A DNA stretch of 64,000 bases from RHLJ01 sp965601955. GTDB lineage: Bacteria; Bacteroidota; Rhodothermia; Balneolales; Balneolaceae. Of the stretch, positions 24,150 to 32,898 are shown piece by piece. Every line of letters starts with the position of its first letter. The first letter of the stretch is position 1. The translations under genes were made by a program, and so were the position numbers. Location of the stretch: positions 3,844,001 to 3,908,000 of the forward strand of contig OZ271855.1 in assembly GCA_965601955.1 (NCBI GenBank). Reading direction: 5' to 3'. Under the pieces are notes generated by a model. That model did no database searches, had not been told where the DNA came from, and saw only the letters and a list, made by a program, of their open reading frames with translations.

Positions 24150-25652
24150 TCAATCAAGAAAATACCAGGTCTGGGTGATTACTCCATCTTTGATCTCATA
24201 AATACCCATGGATGATGATTTGGCAATTTCCCCGGATTGTGTTCTATAGCTTACTTCTTCTTCAAAACTGATGCGATCGCCGATCACAGCATAGTTTAGA
24301 ATACTCGTTTCAACCCAGGAGAAGGCACCAAAATAGCCTTCCATAGCACTTCGGAAGTTTTCCCTTCCTTCTACCTCAAGCATAAGTGTATCAGAACCTA
24401 AATAATACCACTTGAAGTCCATGGAAACATTCTTCGCCAGGCGTTCAACATCGCGCTCATTAAAGGCTTCCACCTGGTCTTCGAATAGTTCTAATATGCT
24501 ATTAGATTGTGCGTCTTTTGCATGTGGTAGAACTTCGTCTATCAAGCTTTTGAGAAGATCTCCCGGTTGCGAGAACATGATGAAGTGGGCACTATGTTCG
24601 AAAGTCACAAATTCCTTGCTCGGTGCTTGAATGCGTGAAAACAAATCCAAAGAAGCTTGATATGGCGTCATAAGATCATGCCTTCCGGACAGAAAGATGA
24701 CCGGTAAATCCAGACTTACAGTGCCATCTGTTTCAAGGACGCTTTTGTTTTTATCTCCACTGTTGCTAACCAAAGCGCTACCAAACCAAATATTACCATT
24801 GATTGATGAAATCAAATCTTCATCTGAATAATCTGGCGAGAGCAGGGCTAATTCATAGAACAAGTTGATATCGTTGCGACCATACCAATTGCCATTAAAC
24901 TTTGCTGTGTATTCTCTAATCCTATGAGACTTAGCTTTTTGTATAACTGGATCAGGATCAGGATACGGCGCTAACTTCTTTATCTCGCCCAATGCTTCCA
25001 GGTCATTAGTTTTTTCAGCTCGGGATAATACTTCTTCGTACAGGTATTGTTCTCCATCACTCGTAACCTGACCAATAGCAACATAGGCATTGAACAGATC
25101 CGGACGACGTTTAACCAGCTCAAGACCTATCCTTGTGCCATAGGAGTAACCCATCAATACTATCTTTTCTTTGTTGAATTTACCCTGCAGATGAATAGCC
25201 AGTTCTTCTGCATCTTTAACCAGTCTTTCGAAGGTCATCGTCGTTTCAAGATCATCATGATTTGAGGATGCAGCATTTTTACCCGCTCCCCTTTGTTCCC
25301 AATTCACTATGATAAAGAAGTCTTCCCATGGTGACTGATAATTCCAGGCTAAAGGCAGCTGGGGCCATCCTGGACCGCCATGAAGAACTAGTAAAACAGG
25401 GTTACTTGTATCTCTGCCCCTTACATTTATCCATTGCTGAACCCCTCCTATCTCCAACTGATATTGCTCCTGGATACCATTTGGAGAGTGTATATCCCTT
25501 GCCTGCGATATAAGTCCGATATAATCTTTGCGTTGTTCTATTTGATCATCAGAAAATAGCCTGACGCCTTCTGAAGTACTTTTACAGCCGGAGATTAGTA
25601 CCAGTAAGAGAGGAAATAGAAAGATTCTGGGTAGATGTTGATGGCTAAGCAT
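24150..25652 (-). CDS. Alpha/beta-hydrolase lipoprotein with NTF2-like C-terminal domain
   Basis: A fusion protein. The signal peptide ends in SGC (Cys23), so it is a lipoprotein. Residues about 60-365 are a proline-iminopeptidase-type alpha/beta hydrolase with HGGPG (91-95) as oxyanion loop, nucleophile S170 in GYSYG, D326 in SGRHDLMTP and H356 in EHSAHF. Residues about 380-500 form an NTF2/SnoaL-like domain (LFEDQVEAFNERDVERLAKN, then GIYEIKDGVITQTWYF). The hydrolase probably cleaves an N-terminal proline peptide or another small substrate; the role of the C-terminal domain is unknown. Base composition is clearly host-like from here on. Confidence 0.85.
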   Translation of the reverse strand: MLSHQHLPRIFLFPLLLVLISGCKSTSEGVRLFSDDQIEQRKDYIGLISQARDIHSPNGIQEQYQLEIGGVQQWINVRGRDTSNPVLLVLHGGPGWPQLPLAWNYQSPWEDFFIIVNWEQRGAGKNAASSNHDDLETTMTFERLVKDAEELAIHLQGKFNKEKIVLMGYSYGTRIGLELVKRRPDLFNAYVAIGQVTSDGEQYLYEEVLSRAEKTNDLEALGEIKKLAPYPDPDPVIQKAKSHRIREYTAKFNGNWYGRNDINLFYELALLSPDYSDEDLISSINGNIWFGSALVSNSGDKNKSVLETDGTVSLDLPVIFLSGRHDLMTPYQASLDLFSRIQAPSKEFVTFEHSAHFIMFSQPGDLLKSLIDEVLPHAKDAQSNSILELFEDQVEAFNERDVERLAKNVSMDFKWYYLGSDTLMLEVEGRENFRSAMEGYFGAFSWVETSILNYAVIGDRISFEEEVSYRTQSGEIAKSSSMGIYEIKDGVITQTWYFLD

Positions 25653-25817
25653 GTGACTGAATATTACTTTCGTAATAATTTACAGTTAAAAACCCACAAC
25701 AGTTAAGCGGTATGGAGTGTTGGGCAACGTAGCTAAATAAATCGTCAGATACTTGAATTAATGATTCTCTGGATTTTGTTTCTATACTCCAACTGGATTG
25801 GAGAATCTAGGTCAACA

Positions 25818-25928
25818 AGGCTGGGAGTATACTAAAAAAGTAGTGTGTAGAGGATTTACAGGTGATTACTGCCCAGAACCAGGTTGATGAGATAAATAAT
25901 GATTACGACTATATTTAAAGCTATTACT
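25818..25928 (-). pseudogene. Remnant of a second TIGR02206/YwaF-family gene
   Basis: About 110 bases resemble the segment at about 26955-27068 within the intact membrane-protein gene, in the same orientation. The best part (25858-25928) matches about 80 percent by eye, and a gap of roughly 14 bases is needed to its left. No open frame survives. It is probably the leftover of a duplicated copy, cut off by the gene at 25943. Confidence 0.7.
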
Positions 25929-25942
25929 TCTTAACATGCCTT

Positions 25943-26734
25943 TTAATCTAGTTGTAGAGGCTTTTTACCAGATTCTAAACGTTGATATAAAGCATAACCA
26001 AAGCTATTCCTTGGGGAATTCGGTGATATATCAAACTCATATATAGTACATTTTTTGGGGTTTTCGCCAATTTTCTTTGCATTCAAACCAGATGCCCAAC
26101 GATCAGTATGTAAATGAAATGATGTTAAGTTTAGTTTTATACCACCAGTATTTCTAACTGCTTTTTCAATTCTTATATGCTTCAAAAAACCTGCAAGTTG
26201 ATGCATTCGTGCAACAGTTTGTAAAACATACTTATCTTTTCCACATAATTGTGGAAGTTCTGGCAAAACTATCGCTTGAAAATAAATTCTAGCCTTACCT
26301 TCTTCTAGTAAACTTAGGTCTTTACAAATATCAAAACCTGATTCTGAAGGGTTATATTCTTCAAGATAACTTTGCCATTGTTCTTCCGTTATTGGAAGAA
26401 CTCTATTATAGCCATACACTATCTCATTATGTAAGAAAAATAGAAGTGTCCCATCATTCGATTTAGCGCTTTTCATTAAAAGATTCCGACGCATTCGATT
26501 TTTTTTGGCTTTTGCTTCTGGTTCTAGGGCCTTATCGAAATAAGAACTAGCCATTTCCGCGACTTGGTTCACTGCATATTCGAGTATATCTTCGGAGAGC
26601 ATATCGGGCCTTACAAGGTAATCTTTTAAAATCACCTTTATCTGCTCCAAATCATTATCTGGAAAGGCAAGCATAGCAAATCCTTCAGGCGCCTTTTCTC
26701 CTGAAATATGATTATAGATATCCCTTAATTGCAT
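25943..26734 (-). CDS. Unknown cytosolic protein
   Basis: A 263-residue protein that I do not recognise. It has no signal peptide or membrane segment. The first half is helical and rich in charged residues (DKALEPEAKAKKNRMRRN near residue 75); the second half has strand-helix alternation with TLLFFLHNEIVYGYN, ARIYFQAIVLPELP and a C-terminal NSPRNSFGYALYQRLESGKK. It sits between a YwaF-like pseudogene remnant and the intact YwaF-like gene, which suggests that it inserted into a duplicated locus. Confidence 0.6.
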   Translation of the reverse strand: MQLRDIYNHISGEKAPEGFAMLAFPDNDLEQIKVILKDYLVRPDMLSEDILEYAVNQVAEMASSYFDKALEPEAKAKKNRMRRNLLMKSAKSNDGTLLFFLHNEIVYGYNRVLPITEEQWQSYLEEYNPSESGFDICKDLSLLEEGKARIYFQAIVLPELPQLCGKDKYVLQTVARMHQLAGFLKHIRIEKAVRNTGGIKLNLTSFHLHTDRWASGLNAKKIGENPKKCTIYEFDISPNSPRNSFGYALYQRLESGKKPLQLD

Positions 26735-26838
26735 ATCCTCATGTTATGATTGCGTGAAATTTAAACTCCTTAACTTTTCTCATGAGAATTTTGTTCGGTA
26801 TCTGTAAGAAAAGTAAGAGTTATTTTAACCCAGTTACG

Positions 26839-27558
26839 CTAGGCTATTGCAGAATTCCTTCCCTTTCCAATCATCCAAAAAACTCCCCAAAGTAGCAACG
26901 ACCATATTACAATAATTGCCTCAAGGACAAGGATGTAGGTAGGCCAGGGCGGGAGAATACTAAAGAAGGTAGTACCTGGGGGTTTTTCCATGATGTACAG
27001 GTAATTGCTCCCCAAAACCAGGTTAATGAAATAGATAATGATGGCTACTCCATTTAAAGCAATCACTGTTCGAACTACATCCTTCAATTCCAGCGTCCAT
27101 TTCCAGACAATGGCCGGATATAAGGCGAGAAGAATTGGAAACAGATGAACCAGCCAATAACGAATAGCATCATAATAAAATAAAGAGTACTCCACGGAAG
27201 GAGTAAAATTAGCCTGGGAAACTCCCAGGATCACCCAAAAGAAAGTAGTGGCCCAAACCAACCTGCTTTTTGCAGCATATACCCAAATCATAATGAAGGG
27301 AAGGAAATTGCACATGTGAAGAGGGACGTCTCTCGTAACTTCAAATATCCCTGTGTAAAGGTTCAATGGTATCTTTGCCAACTGAGCAATGGCAAGGATG
27401 ATGGCTATACCAAGTAAAATTTTCTGCTGCCTTCCTTCGGGTTTCTTTCTAACCGTACGAATGAAAAAAACCACAAAGAAAAAGAAGCTTATCAAAAGCA
27501 TCCAATGCTCTCCAGAATATGCGGTAAAGCTGTTCGCGGTCTCAAAAAAGGAATTCAA
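26839..27558 (-). CDS. TIGR02206/YwaF-family membrane protein
   Basis: An integral membrane protein of 239 residues with about seven hydrophobic helices. Family marks are the N-terminal GEHW near residue 16, RDVPLHMCNFLPFIMIW around 75-91 and the C-terminal GSNYLYIMEKPPGTTFF followed by PPWPTYI. YwaF-like proteins are widespread but without an established function. A degraded partial copy lies about 1 kb to the left. Confidence 0.82.
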   Translation of the reverse strand: MNSFFETANSFTAYSGEHWMLLISFFFFVVFFIRTVRKKPEGRQQKILLGIAIILAIAQLAKIPLNLYTGIFEVTRDVPLHMCNFLPFIMIWVYAAKSRLVWATTFFWVILGVSQANFTPSVEYSLFYYDAIRYWLVHLFPILLALYPAIVWKWTLELKDVVRTVIALNGVAIIIYFINLVLGSNYLYIMEKPPGTTFFSILPPWPTYILVLEAIIVIWSLLLWGVFWMIGKGRNSAIA

Positions 27559-27652
27559 TCGTACCCGGTTAGTTAGATACGATCAAAAAAGTAAAATTAG
27601 AACTGTCTCGCAAATAGCCGGATGGTAGAAATAAAATTGGGATTGGGTAGAA

Positions 27653-28099
27653 TCAGGATTGTACTACTATGTATAAAAAATACTGACCATCTAAGGATTT
27701 GGCATCGCCTGCGCTCCCAACTTTTTCATTCAAATTCTTGGGATCGTCGATATATTTTGCCGTGTAATAGCTCTCTAATTCGTCGATCAATTCCTCATCG
27801 GAAGTACTACACAAGAGATACATCTGGTCGAATTTAGCATGAGCTTCCTGCCGTTTTCCTGGCTTTCCCGTCTTACCAATTTTAAATGCCTTCGATTCTT
27901 TTGTAATGCTATTTATTGCTTTGGTAATTTTGCCTTTTAAGACAGATAGCCCAAGTTTTTCCTCATCCTGGTTTACCAGGAAATCCTGGTGTACCTGGTC
28001 ATGATCTAAGTCTTCTAACTCTTCATGTTCAGAAATGAGGTCTAGCAATAGCTTTGCGGTTCCAATTCCAATGGCTAAGAATAATAATCGGAGTATCAT
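27653..28099 (-). CDS. Membrane-anchored GIY-YIG-like protein
   Basis: A 148-residue protein with an N-terminal hydrophobic helix (1-22) followed by an acidic linker. The C-terminal half looks like a divergent GIY-YIG nuclease or T5orf172-type domain: KAFKIGKTGKPGKRQEAH with a conserved Gly-Lys-Thr and Arg, an acidic ELIDELESYYTAKYI helix with the Glu-like metal position, and a LNEKVG then GQYFLYIVV end. The canonical first GIY strand is not exact. An anchored nuclease of this type is odd; it might also have lost activity. Confidence 0.5.
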   Translation of the reverse strand: MILRLLFLAIGIGTAKLLLDLISEHEELEDLDHDQVHQDFLVNQDEEKLGLSVLKGKITKAINSITKESKAFKIGKTGKPGKRQEAHAKFDQMYLLCSTSDEELIDELESYYTAKYIDDPKNLNEKVGSAGDAKSLDGQYFLYIVVQS

Positions 28100-28176
28100 A
28101 ACTTTGTCCTATACATTGTTTAAACAGAATGGTGAATAATGATATGAGTTCGACCTTTTCAACGGAAAATGCCTCC

Positions 28177-29211
28177 TCAATCTAAATCGCTTCTCTTATA
28201 CAACTGGATAACCTGGTTGGCGTTCAAGTCGTCCAGGCCAAGCTGACCTAATTCCTCATAGAATGAAGCCGGAACTCCTTCATTTACCAACAATTGTAAT
28301 CCGTTCGCGGATACTTCATCAAAAATCCCTGAATTACCCATAGCGTTCATATAATCTAACGATATGTCAGAGTTATAGAGGGCAATAACGTTATTGGTGG
28401 ACAGCTCATCAAAGATATCGGTTGCAGAAAGAGCCTGGATATAGTCAAGTGGAACCCCTGAGTTGTATAACGCTAATATGCCATTAGCTGAAAAATCATC
28501 GAACAAATCGGCATCGCCAATTTGCTGAGCATATTCTATTGGAAAATTCGACTCATATAACCTCACTGTTTCATTCCCGCTCAAGTCATCGAATGCATCG
28601 GTATTGGCAAGGCCTTCGATATAATCCAGTGGTACTCCAGAATTATAGACTGCTAGAAATCCATTTGTTGACAAGTCATCGAATAAATTGGAATCACCTG
28701 CGCGTTGATAATACTCAACAGGAATTTGCTGCTGGTAAAGAGTAAGAATCCCATTCGAGGAAAGCTCATCGAAAAGGTTATAACTATCGAGCTGTTCAAT
28801 GAACGCTATTGGGACACCTGCATCATATAATGCTTCAGCACCACTAACTGAGACATCCTCACTTATATCAATGGACTTTAGTGATGCTAAATATTCGAGA
28901 AGAGACCTGGCATTGGCAGTAGTTGTAGCAGTTCCCTGACCTACCGAAGATACGCCGGTTTCGTTCTGGGTAATTTCGTTTGTGACAAAACCGGTAACTG
29001 AATCAATTGCCTTTGAAAATGGATTAGTGACATAAACCACAGCTGCTAATACCAAAAAAACACCAAAAACGTACCATCTTAAGGTTTTGCGGGGTGCTTC
29101 TGTGGACTCCTGAAATTCCTCTTCGAGGTTATCCTGAGCTTGCTCCTCGATATAATCGTCCAGGTCGAAGGGTTGTTTTTCGGATTTGAAGTTTTGCTTG
29201 CCCATTTCCAA
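28177..29211 (-). CDS. Single-pass membrane protein with 30-residue repeats
   Basis: A 344-residue protein. An acidic cytoplasmic N-terminus (1-42) is followed by a transmembrane helix (about 45-65) and an extracytoplasmic domain. From about residue 125 there are seven imperfect repeats of exactly 30 residues with the pattern (A)LYNSGVPLDYIxxLxxxxxFDELSxNG, plus a partial eighth. The pattern of a GV(P/T)xxYI helix followed by a second helix resembles the short helical repeats in the tail of BlaR1/M56-like proteins. This suggests a solenoid for protein contact. It lies 91 bases downstream of the motor operon in the same direction and may belong to it. Confidence 0.68.
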   Translation of the reverse strand: MEMGKQNFKSEKQPFDLDDYIEEQAQDNLEEEFQESTEAPRKTLRWYVFGVFLVLAAVVYVTNPFSKAIDSVTGFVTNEITQNETGVSSVGQGTATTTANARSLLEYLASLKSIDISEDVSVSGAEALYDAGVPIAFIEQLDSYNLFDELSSNGILTLYQQQIPVEYYQRAGDSNLFDDLSTNGFLAVYNSGVPLDYIEGLANTDAFDDLSGNETVRLYESNFPIEYAQQIGDADLFDDFSANGILALYNSGVPLDYIQALSATDIFDELSTNNVIALYNSDISLDYMNAMGNSGIFDEVSANGLQLLVNEGVPASFYEELGQLGLDDLNANQVIQLYKRSDLD

Positions 29212-29266
29212 GTGTTAGTTCCGCGCAAGTAATACCCTGAACAATCGAAATAGTTACACTGGTTTT

Positions 29267-29292
29267 GAACATTGAACATTGAACATTGAACA
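29267..29292. repeat. 7-bp tandem repeat
   Basis: GAACATT is repeated three times and continues into a partial fourth copy. It lies between the VOC-family gene and the repeat-protein gene and is non-coding. Confidence 0.85.
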
Positions 29293-29302
29293 CAAGATGT
29301 TC

Positions 29303-29662
29303 TCACTCTATCCCTGTTCCGAAAACGATTTGATTTCCATATGGGTCTTTCAACTCAAAATCTCTCATTTTATAATCCTGGTTTTCGGGAATACCCATCC
29401 TCTCTACACCTCTTGCCTTCAGTTCTTCATACACAGCATCTACATCATAGCAAAAAATGTAAATCGAGCTATTCATCTTCTTGTCTGTTTTTGAAAAGTG
29501 AATAGAAACACTCTCTTCCCTGTTTGTGACTACATATTCAACCGGGTCTCCCCATTTGAATGTGACATCGAAGCCTAGTTTTTCCTGGTACCACGTAGCT
29601 GCTTCTTCAGGATCAGCAACTCCAAAAATCACTGCAAAGTGAGATAGGTTCTTTTCAGCCAT
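29303..29662 (-). CDS. VOC-family (glyoxalase/bleomycin-resistance-like) protein
   Basis: A 119-residue vicinal-oxygen-chelate protein made of two beta-alpha-beta-beta-beta units: SHFAVIFGVADPEEAATWYQEKLGF at the start, and DVDAVYEELKARGV then MRDFELKDPYGNQIVFG at the end. Candidate metal ligands are H8 in the first strand and the glutamate of DFELKDPYGN. The substrate is unknown. It begins five bases after the motB stop codon and so is likely co-transcribed with the motor operon, perhaps without functional relation. Confidence 0.82.
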   Translation of the reverse strand: MAEKNLSHFAVIFGVADPEEAATWYQEKLGFDVTFKWGDPVEYVVTNREESVSIHFSKTDKKMNSSIYIFCYDVDAVYEELKARGVERMGIPENQDYKMRDFELKDPYGNQIVFGTGIE

Positions 29663-29667
29663 TCCTA

Positions 29668-30360
29668 CTATAGTTGGCTCAACTGGTAATATATTCGAAT
29701 CACAATCCGACGATTAAGGGGGCGATTTTCGACGATATCTCTTCCCTGATCATCCAGATGCGGCACTACCGGCTTGGTATCAGCGTATCCCGAAGCTTTT
29801 AGGCGTTCTCCTTCTATGCCTTCCTCTATGAAGTATTTAACTACTCCCGAAGCCCTTGCTACCGACAACTCCCAGTTAGAAGGATATACTGGTGTATTTA
29901 TCGGCACATTGTCGGTATGCCCCTCCACATCTACATTGAATTTGTAGAAATCCAGGGCATTCATAGCCTGTGTCACTTTATCTATTATTCCTTCCCCGGT
30001 TGGTAGCAGGTCTGCTTCTCCGGAATTGTAAAACGAACTACTGTTGAAGAAGAGCTTGATTCCATCTCTGTCTAAAGTAATATCAACCAGTCCCTGCTGC
30101 TTTTCTACTGCCAATAAGGAATCCAAATCTTGCTTCACTTCGGCCAGAGGCGTACGCACATTTTCTTCTTTACTGATCTCTGATCTTAACCCTTGCTTCA
30201 TTTGCTCCCAGAGGTTCAGATCTACATAAGACACTGCGATAAGCATTGCAAAGAATGCAAGTAGCAGGGTAATCATATCACTGTAGGTGAGCAACCAATC
30301 CTGGTCTTCAGTGTGCTCTTCCTGGTCTCGTAACGTCGATATGTTTTTACGTGACAGCAT
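29668..30360 (-). CDS. motB: MotB-like stator protein
   Basis: Stator subunit that anchors to peptidoglycan. The single transmembrane helix follows DWLLTYSDMITLLLAF (21-36) and carries the ion-binding aspartate D28. A linker leads to the OmpA-like peptidoglycan-binding domain at about 95-225 with VEGHTDNVPI (145-154), WELSVARASGVVKYF and ENRPLNRRIVIRI. Length 230 is normal to slightly short for MotB. It is the fifth gene of the operon beginning with the FliF-FliG fusion, 12 bases after motA. It should form a 5:2 MotA:MotB complex in the inner membrane. Confidence 0.92.
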   Translation of the reverse strand: MLSRKNISTLRDQEEHTEDQDWLLTYSDMITLLLAFFAMLIAVSYVDLNLWEQMKQGLRSEISKEENVRTPLAEVKQDLDSLLAVEKQQGLVDITLDRDGIKLFFNSSSFYNSGEADLLPTGEGIIDKVTQAMNALDFYKFNVDVEGHTDNVPINTPVYPSNWELSVARASGVVKYFIEEGIEGERLKASGYADTKPVVPHLDDQGRDIVENRPLNRRIVIRIYYQLSQL

Positions 30361-30372
30361 ATAGGTGACTAC

Positions 30373-31191
30373 CTAGTCGTCGCCTTTATTCTTTTTGAAA
30401 TCTCTTTGCAGATATGTGCTCATCTTATCCTGGATATAGAAGGATGACTTTTTATCATTAATCATCAAAATCCCTTCAAGGATGAAATACTCTCTGAACT
30501 TATTCATTTGAGCAACATTCTTGATTTTCTCTGCGATGGGGTAGAAAATAAATCGCGCCAGGGAAATACCGTATAGGGTAGTAATTAAAGCAGCTGCTAA
30601 TCCAGGCCCCATGCCAGAAGGATTTTCTAGTTGCCCTAGCATCACAATCAATCCAAATAAGGTCCCAAACATACCAAAAGAAGGAGCTGCACCGCCCATT
30701 GCTCGAAGCACATCCACCACAACCATTTTTCGGAAGTACTGCTCTTCTACATGATTTGCTCCAAATTCCTGGATGTCTTCATTCGTATAGTTTGTACTGA
30801 GAAGAGAGAACAGATAGCCTGATACATCCGCGGAGTGTTCATCTTCTAGCTTTGATAATGCCTGAACCCGATTTGCTTTAATTTGATCATTCCAGTCCAA
30901 AATGCTTTCCAGGTCAGTGGTCAGTGTTTTTGCAGAAGATCTTGACTGACTAAAGAGAAGGAAAATACTTGCAAATGCTTTTCCTACATACCTTGGCTGA
31001 TAGGTGATGAATACTGCATTAAGCACCCCGCCTAAAACGATAAATAAACTGGGCAGATTTAAGAATCGGTAATCGGATAATCCGGGAATAGAATTGATCA
31101 CATTAGTAGTTCCCGTAATCTCTGTAATCCCAAAAACCAACATTCCAACGCTAAATATTACCCCTAATAGATTAGTTAGTGAAAGCCTCAT
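30373..31191 (-). CDS. motA: MotA-like stator protein
   Basis: Inner-membrane stator channel of about 272 residues. Transmembrane helices lie near 5-25 and 44-62, and the pore helices follow GGAAPSFGMFGTLFGLIVML and GPGLAAALITTLYGISLARFIFYP. The cytoplasmic loop between the second and third helices (VEEQYFRKMVVVDVLRAMG and before) would touch the FliG C-terminal domain. The ATG at 31191 is preferred; GGGGGAAGG lies upstream and the preceding stop codon is one base away. An upstream ATG at 31221 would overlap the TPR gene. Confidence 0.9.
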   Translation of the reverse strand: MRLSLTNLLGVIFSVGMLVFGITEITGTTNVINSIPGLSDYRFLNLPSLFIVLGGVLNAVFITYQPRYVGKAFASIFLLFSQSRSSAKTLTTDLESILDWNDQIKANRVQALSKLEDEHSADVSGYLFSLLSTNYTNEDIQEFGANHVEEQYFRKMVVVDVLRAMGGAAPSFGMFGTLFGLIVMLGQLENPSGMGPGLAAALITTLYGISLARFIFYPIAEKIKNVAQMNKFREYFILEGILMINDKKSSFYIQDKMSTYLQRDFKKNKGDD

Positions 31192-31192
31192 G

Positions 31193-31813
31193 TTAGTTAC
31201 CTTCCCCCCGTATTTCTTCAATTAGTGTTTCTAATTCCGGGATACTGGGTACCGGAATATTTGGATCCATTTGAACAGCCCTGTTCCAGTTTGCCCGTGC
31301 TGCAGTTATATTTTCCAACATGAAGAAAATAGTCCCCTTAAGTGCATAAGCATCTGCTGTTTCCTGAATCTCTATAGTTTTGTCTACCTCTTCCAGTGCC
31401 TGACGGTACTCACCTAAATAGAACAGGTCTTGCGCTTTTCTATAACTTGATAGCAAGGTTTGAATATCAAGTGCGCGGTTTTGGATAAGAGTTGAATCTT
31501 TTACAACAACCGAATCTTTCTCCTGTGGTGTCATCCCACTCAAATCCATATAAAATTGATCTTTACTAGGATCAAGCTTAATCTGAATGTTAGAGCTACG
31601 ATTAGTATAAGTAACAACTATATCTCCGCCTGAGGATTCATCCTCAGTAGAGTTTTGAGTATCAGAACTTTCTCGCTGTTGATTAGCTGTACCTGAATTT
31701 GCTCCTGCTTCGGCAGGAAGATTTTCTGAGGAGGCACACCCCCCGGTTGCAAGTAGCCCGGCAATCAAAAGCAGGGCTAACCATTTAGAATCGAATAATT
31801 CCCTGGATACCAT
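31193..31813 (-). CDS. TPR-containing lipoprotein of the motor operon
   Basis: A 206-residue lipoprotein with a lipobox at GGC (about Cys26). A low-complexity serine/glutamate-rich linker (about 30-65) is followed by a beta-like segment and two or three TPR-like helix pairs: AQDLFYLGEYRQALEEVDKT, TADAYALKGTIFFMLENITA, ARANWNRAVQMDPNIP. It overlaps the upstream gene by 29 bases. Small TPR lipoproteins often act as assembly factors in envelope machines; here it may bridge the outer-membrane protein and MotB. Confidence 0.78.
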   Translation of the reverse strand: MVSRELFDSKWLALLLIAGLLATGGCASSENLPAEAGANSGTANQQRESSDTQNSTEDESSGGDIVVTYTNRSSNIQIKLDPSKDQFYMDLSGMTPQEKDSVVVKDSTLIQNRALDIQTLLSSYRKAQDLFYLGEYRQALEEVDKTIEIQETADAYALKGTIFFMLENITAARANWNRAVQMDPNIPVPSIPELETLIEEIRGEGN

Positions 31814-32894
31814 AGCTTAGTTTATCAAAGGTTACTTGTTGAGTATTATCTAAAGTGATTGTTTCGCCAGAAAGAGTAATCTGGCTGTACACTGCTAATC
31901 CCAAATTCTCTGTTAGATTGAAAAGGAGCCCTGGGTTAGCGGAAAACATTTGCCCCTCCGGTTTCCCAAGAGGGAACTGAACATTCCCGTTTAAATAGAA
32001 TGCGACTCTATACGCGTTTATATCTTCGATCCTCTTCCCTATCGCCTGGTAGTATGTAACACCAAACTCGATAAGAGTCATATCAAACTCATCCACCTCT
32101 CTTGGAAGGAGCACGTGAAAACCACCTGTAAACCCTAGATAGGCGCTGTTATCTTTATTCAATGGCTGACGGTAGGTGTAAGTAGCTCCAATATTTACCA
32201 CTATTTCTGAGAGTGTACTATCTCCGGCAACAAAACTGCTGTCTCTTGCAGCTAAACTATCCGGGGTAAAGATATTGCTTCCCCCTCTGCTACCAACACC
32301 AAATTTAATGACACTGGTCTTGCCTTTATCATGCTCCACCACCACAGGTTTTTCGTTAGAAACGAAACTTTTGGTCCACACAATCTCCCTGGATTGAGGA
32401 TTCATCATTCTAAGAGCTACTACTAAGCCTTCTGGTGTTCGTCGTTGAACCGACAGCTCGATTAACCCCTGTACTCCATATTTTTCAGAAATCTCAATGA
32501 GCATTTCCGGAGATACATCAGCAAGAGATCTTCCCCTGATATTCAAAATCTGAAGTGTGCTATCACTTCCAACGATTTTCATTTTATCGTTGGGTTCTAA
32601 TTCAGGAGGGGATAAAACGATTAATCCGGCATATTGACGGAAGGCATATTCTATTTCAGATCTTATATACTCAATCTCTTCACTACTAAATCGAAGCGAA
32701 CTATAATTGATCTTATACACTGCTACTCTCCTGATATTGGCCGGAACATCATTAAGCTGTTCTTCCAAATCCTCCATAATCTGATCCATTAAATACGGAT
32801 CACCAGATTCAAACGACTGTGCATGTAGAGTGCCTGATGAACTTGTCAAAAAGCCTATAAACCCCAGAAGTACTACACTAAAAAGCCTCTTCAT
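31785..32894 (-). CDS. FlgO/CsgG-like outer-membrane protein
   Basis: An exported protein of 369 residues with a signal peptide (1-26, ending LHAQ). Residues about 55-190 resemble the FlgO/CsgG-type alpha-beta domain: NIRRVAVYKINYSSLRFSSE, SEIEYAFRQYAGLIVLSP, EKYGVQGLIELSVQRR and LVVALRMMNPQSREIVWTKSF. The remaining 170 residues consist of alternating amphipathic strands and end in phenylalanine, as in outer-membrane beta barrels. FlgO is an outer-membrane flagellar accessory protein in Vibrio. In this operon it is a candidate outer-membrane station of the motor. Confidence 0.65.
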   Translation of the reverse strand: MKRLFSVVLLGFIGFLTSSSGTLHAQSFESGDPYLMDQIMEDLEEQLNDVPANIRRVAVYKINYSSLRFSSEEIEYIRSEIEYAFRQYAGLIVLSPPELEPNDKMKIVGSDSTLQILNIRGRSLADVSPEMLIEISEKYGVQGLIELSVQRRTPEGLVVALRMMNPQSREIVWTKSFVSNEKPVVVEHDKGKTSVIKFGVGSRGGSNIFTPDSLAARDSSFVAGDSTLSEIVVNIGATYTYRQPLNKDNSAYLGFTGGFHVLLPREVDEFDMTLIEFGVTYYQAIGKRIEDINAYRVAFYLNGNVQFPLGKPEGQMFSANPGLLFNLTENLGLAVYSQITLSGETITLDNTQQVTFDKLSYGIQGIIRF

Positions 32895-32898
32895 TAAC

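Noticed and set aside
29668..31191. ExbB/ExbD or TolQ/TolR pair
   Set aside because: The protein lengths, the PG-binding OmpA domain and the MotA-type pore helices fit MotA and MotB, and a FliG domain protein is in the same operon.
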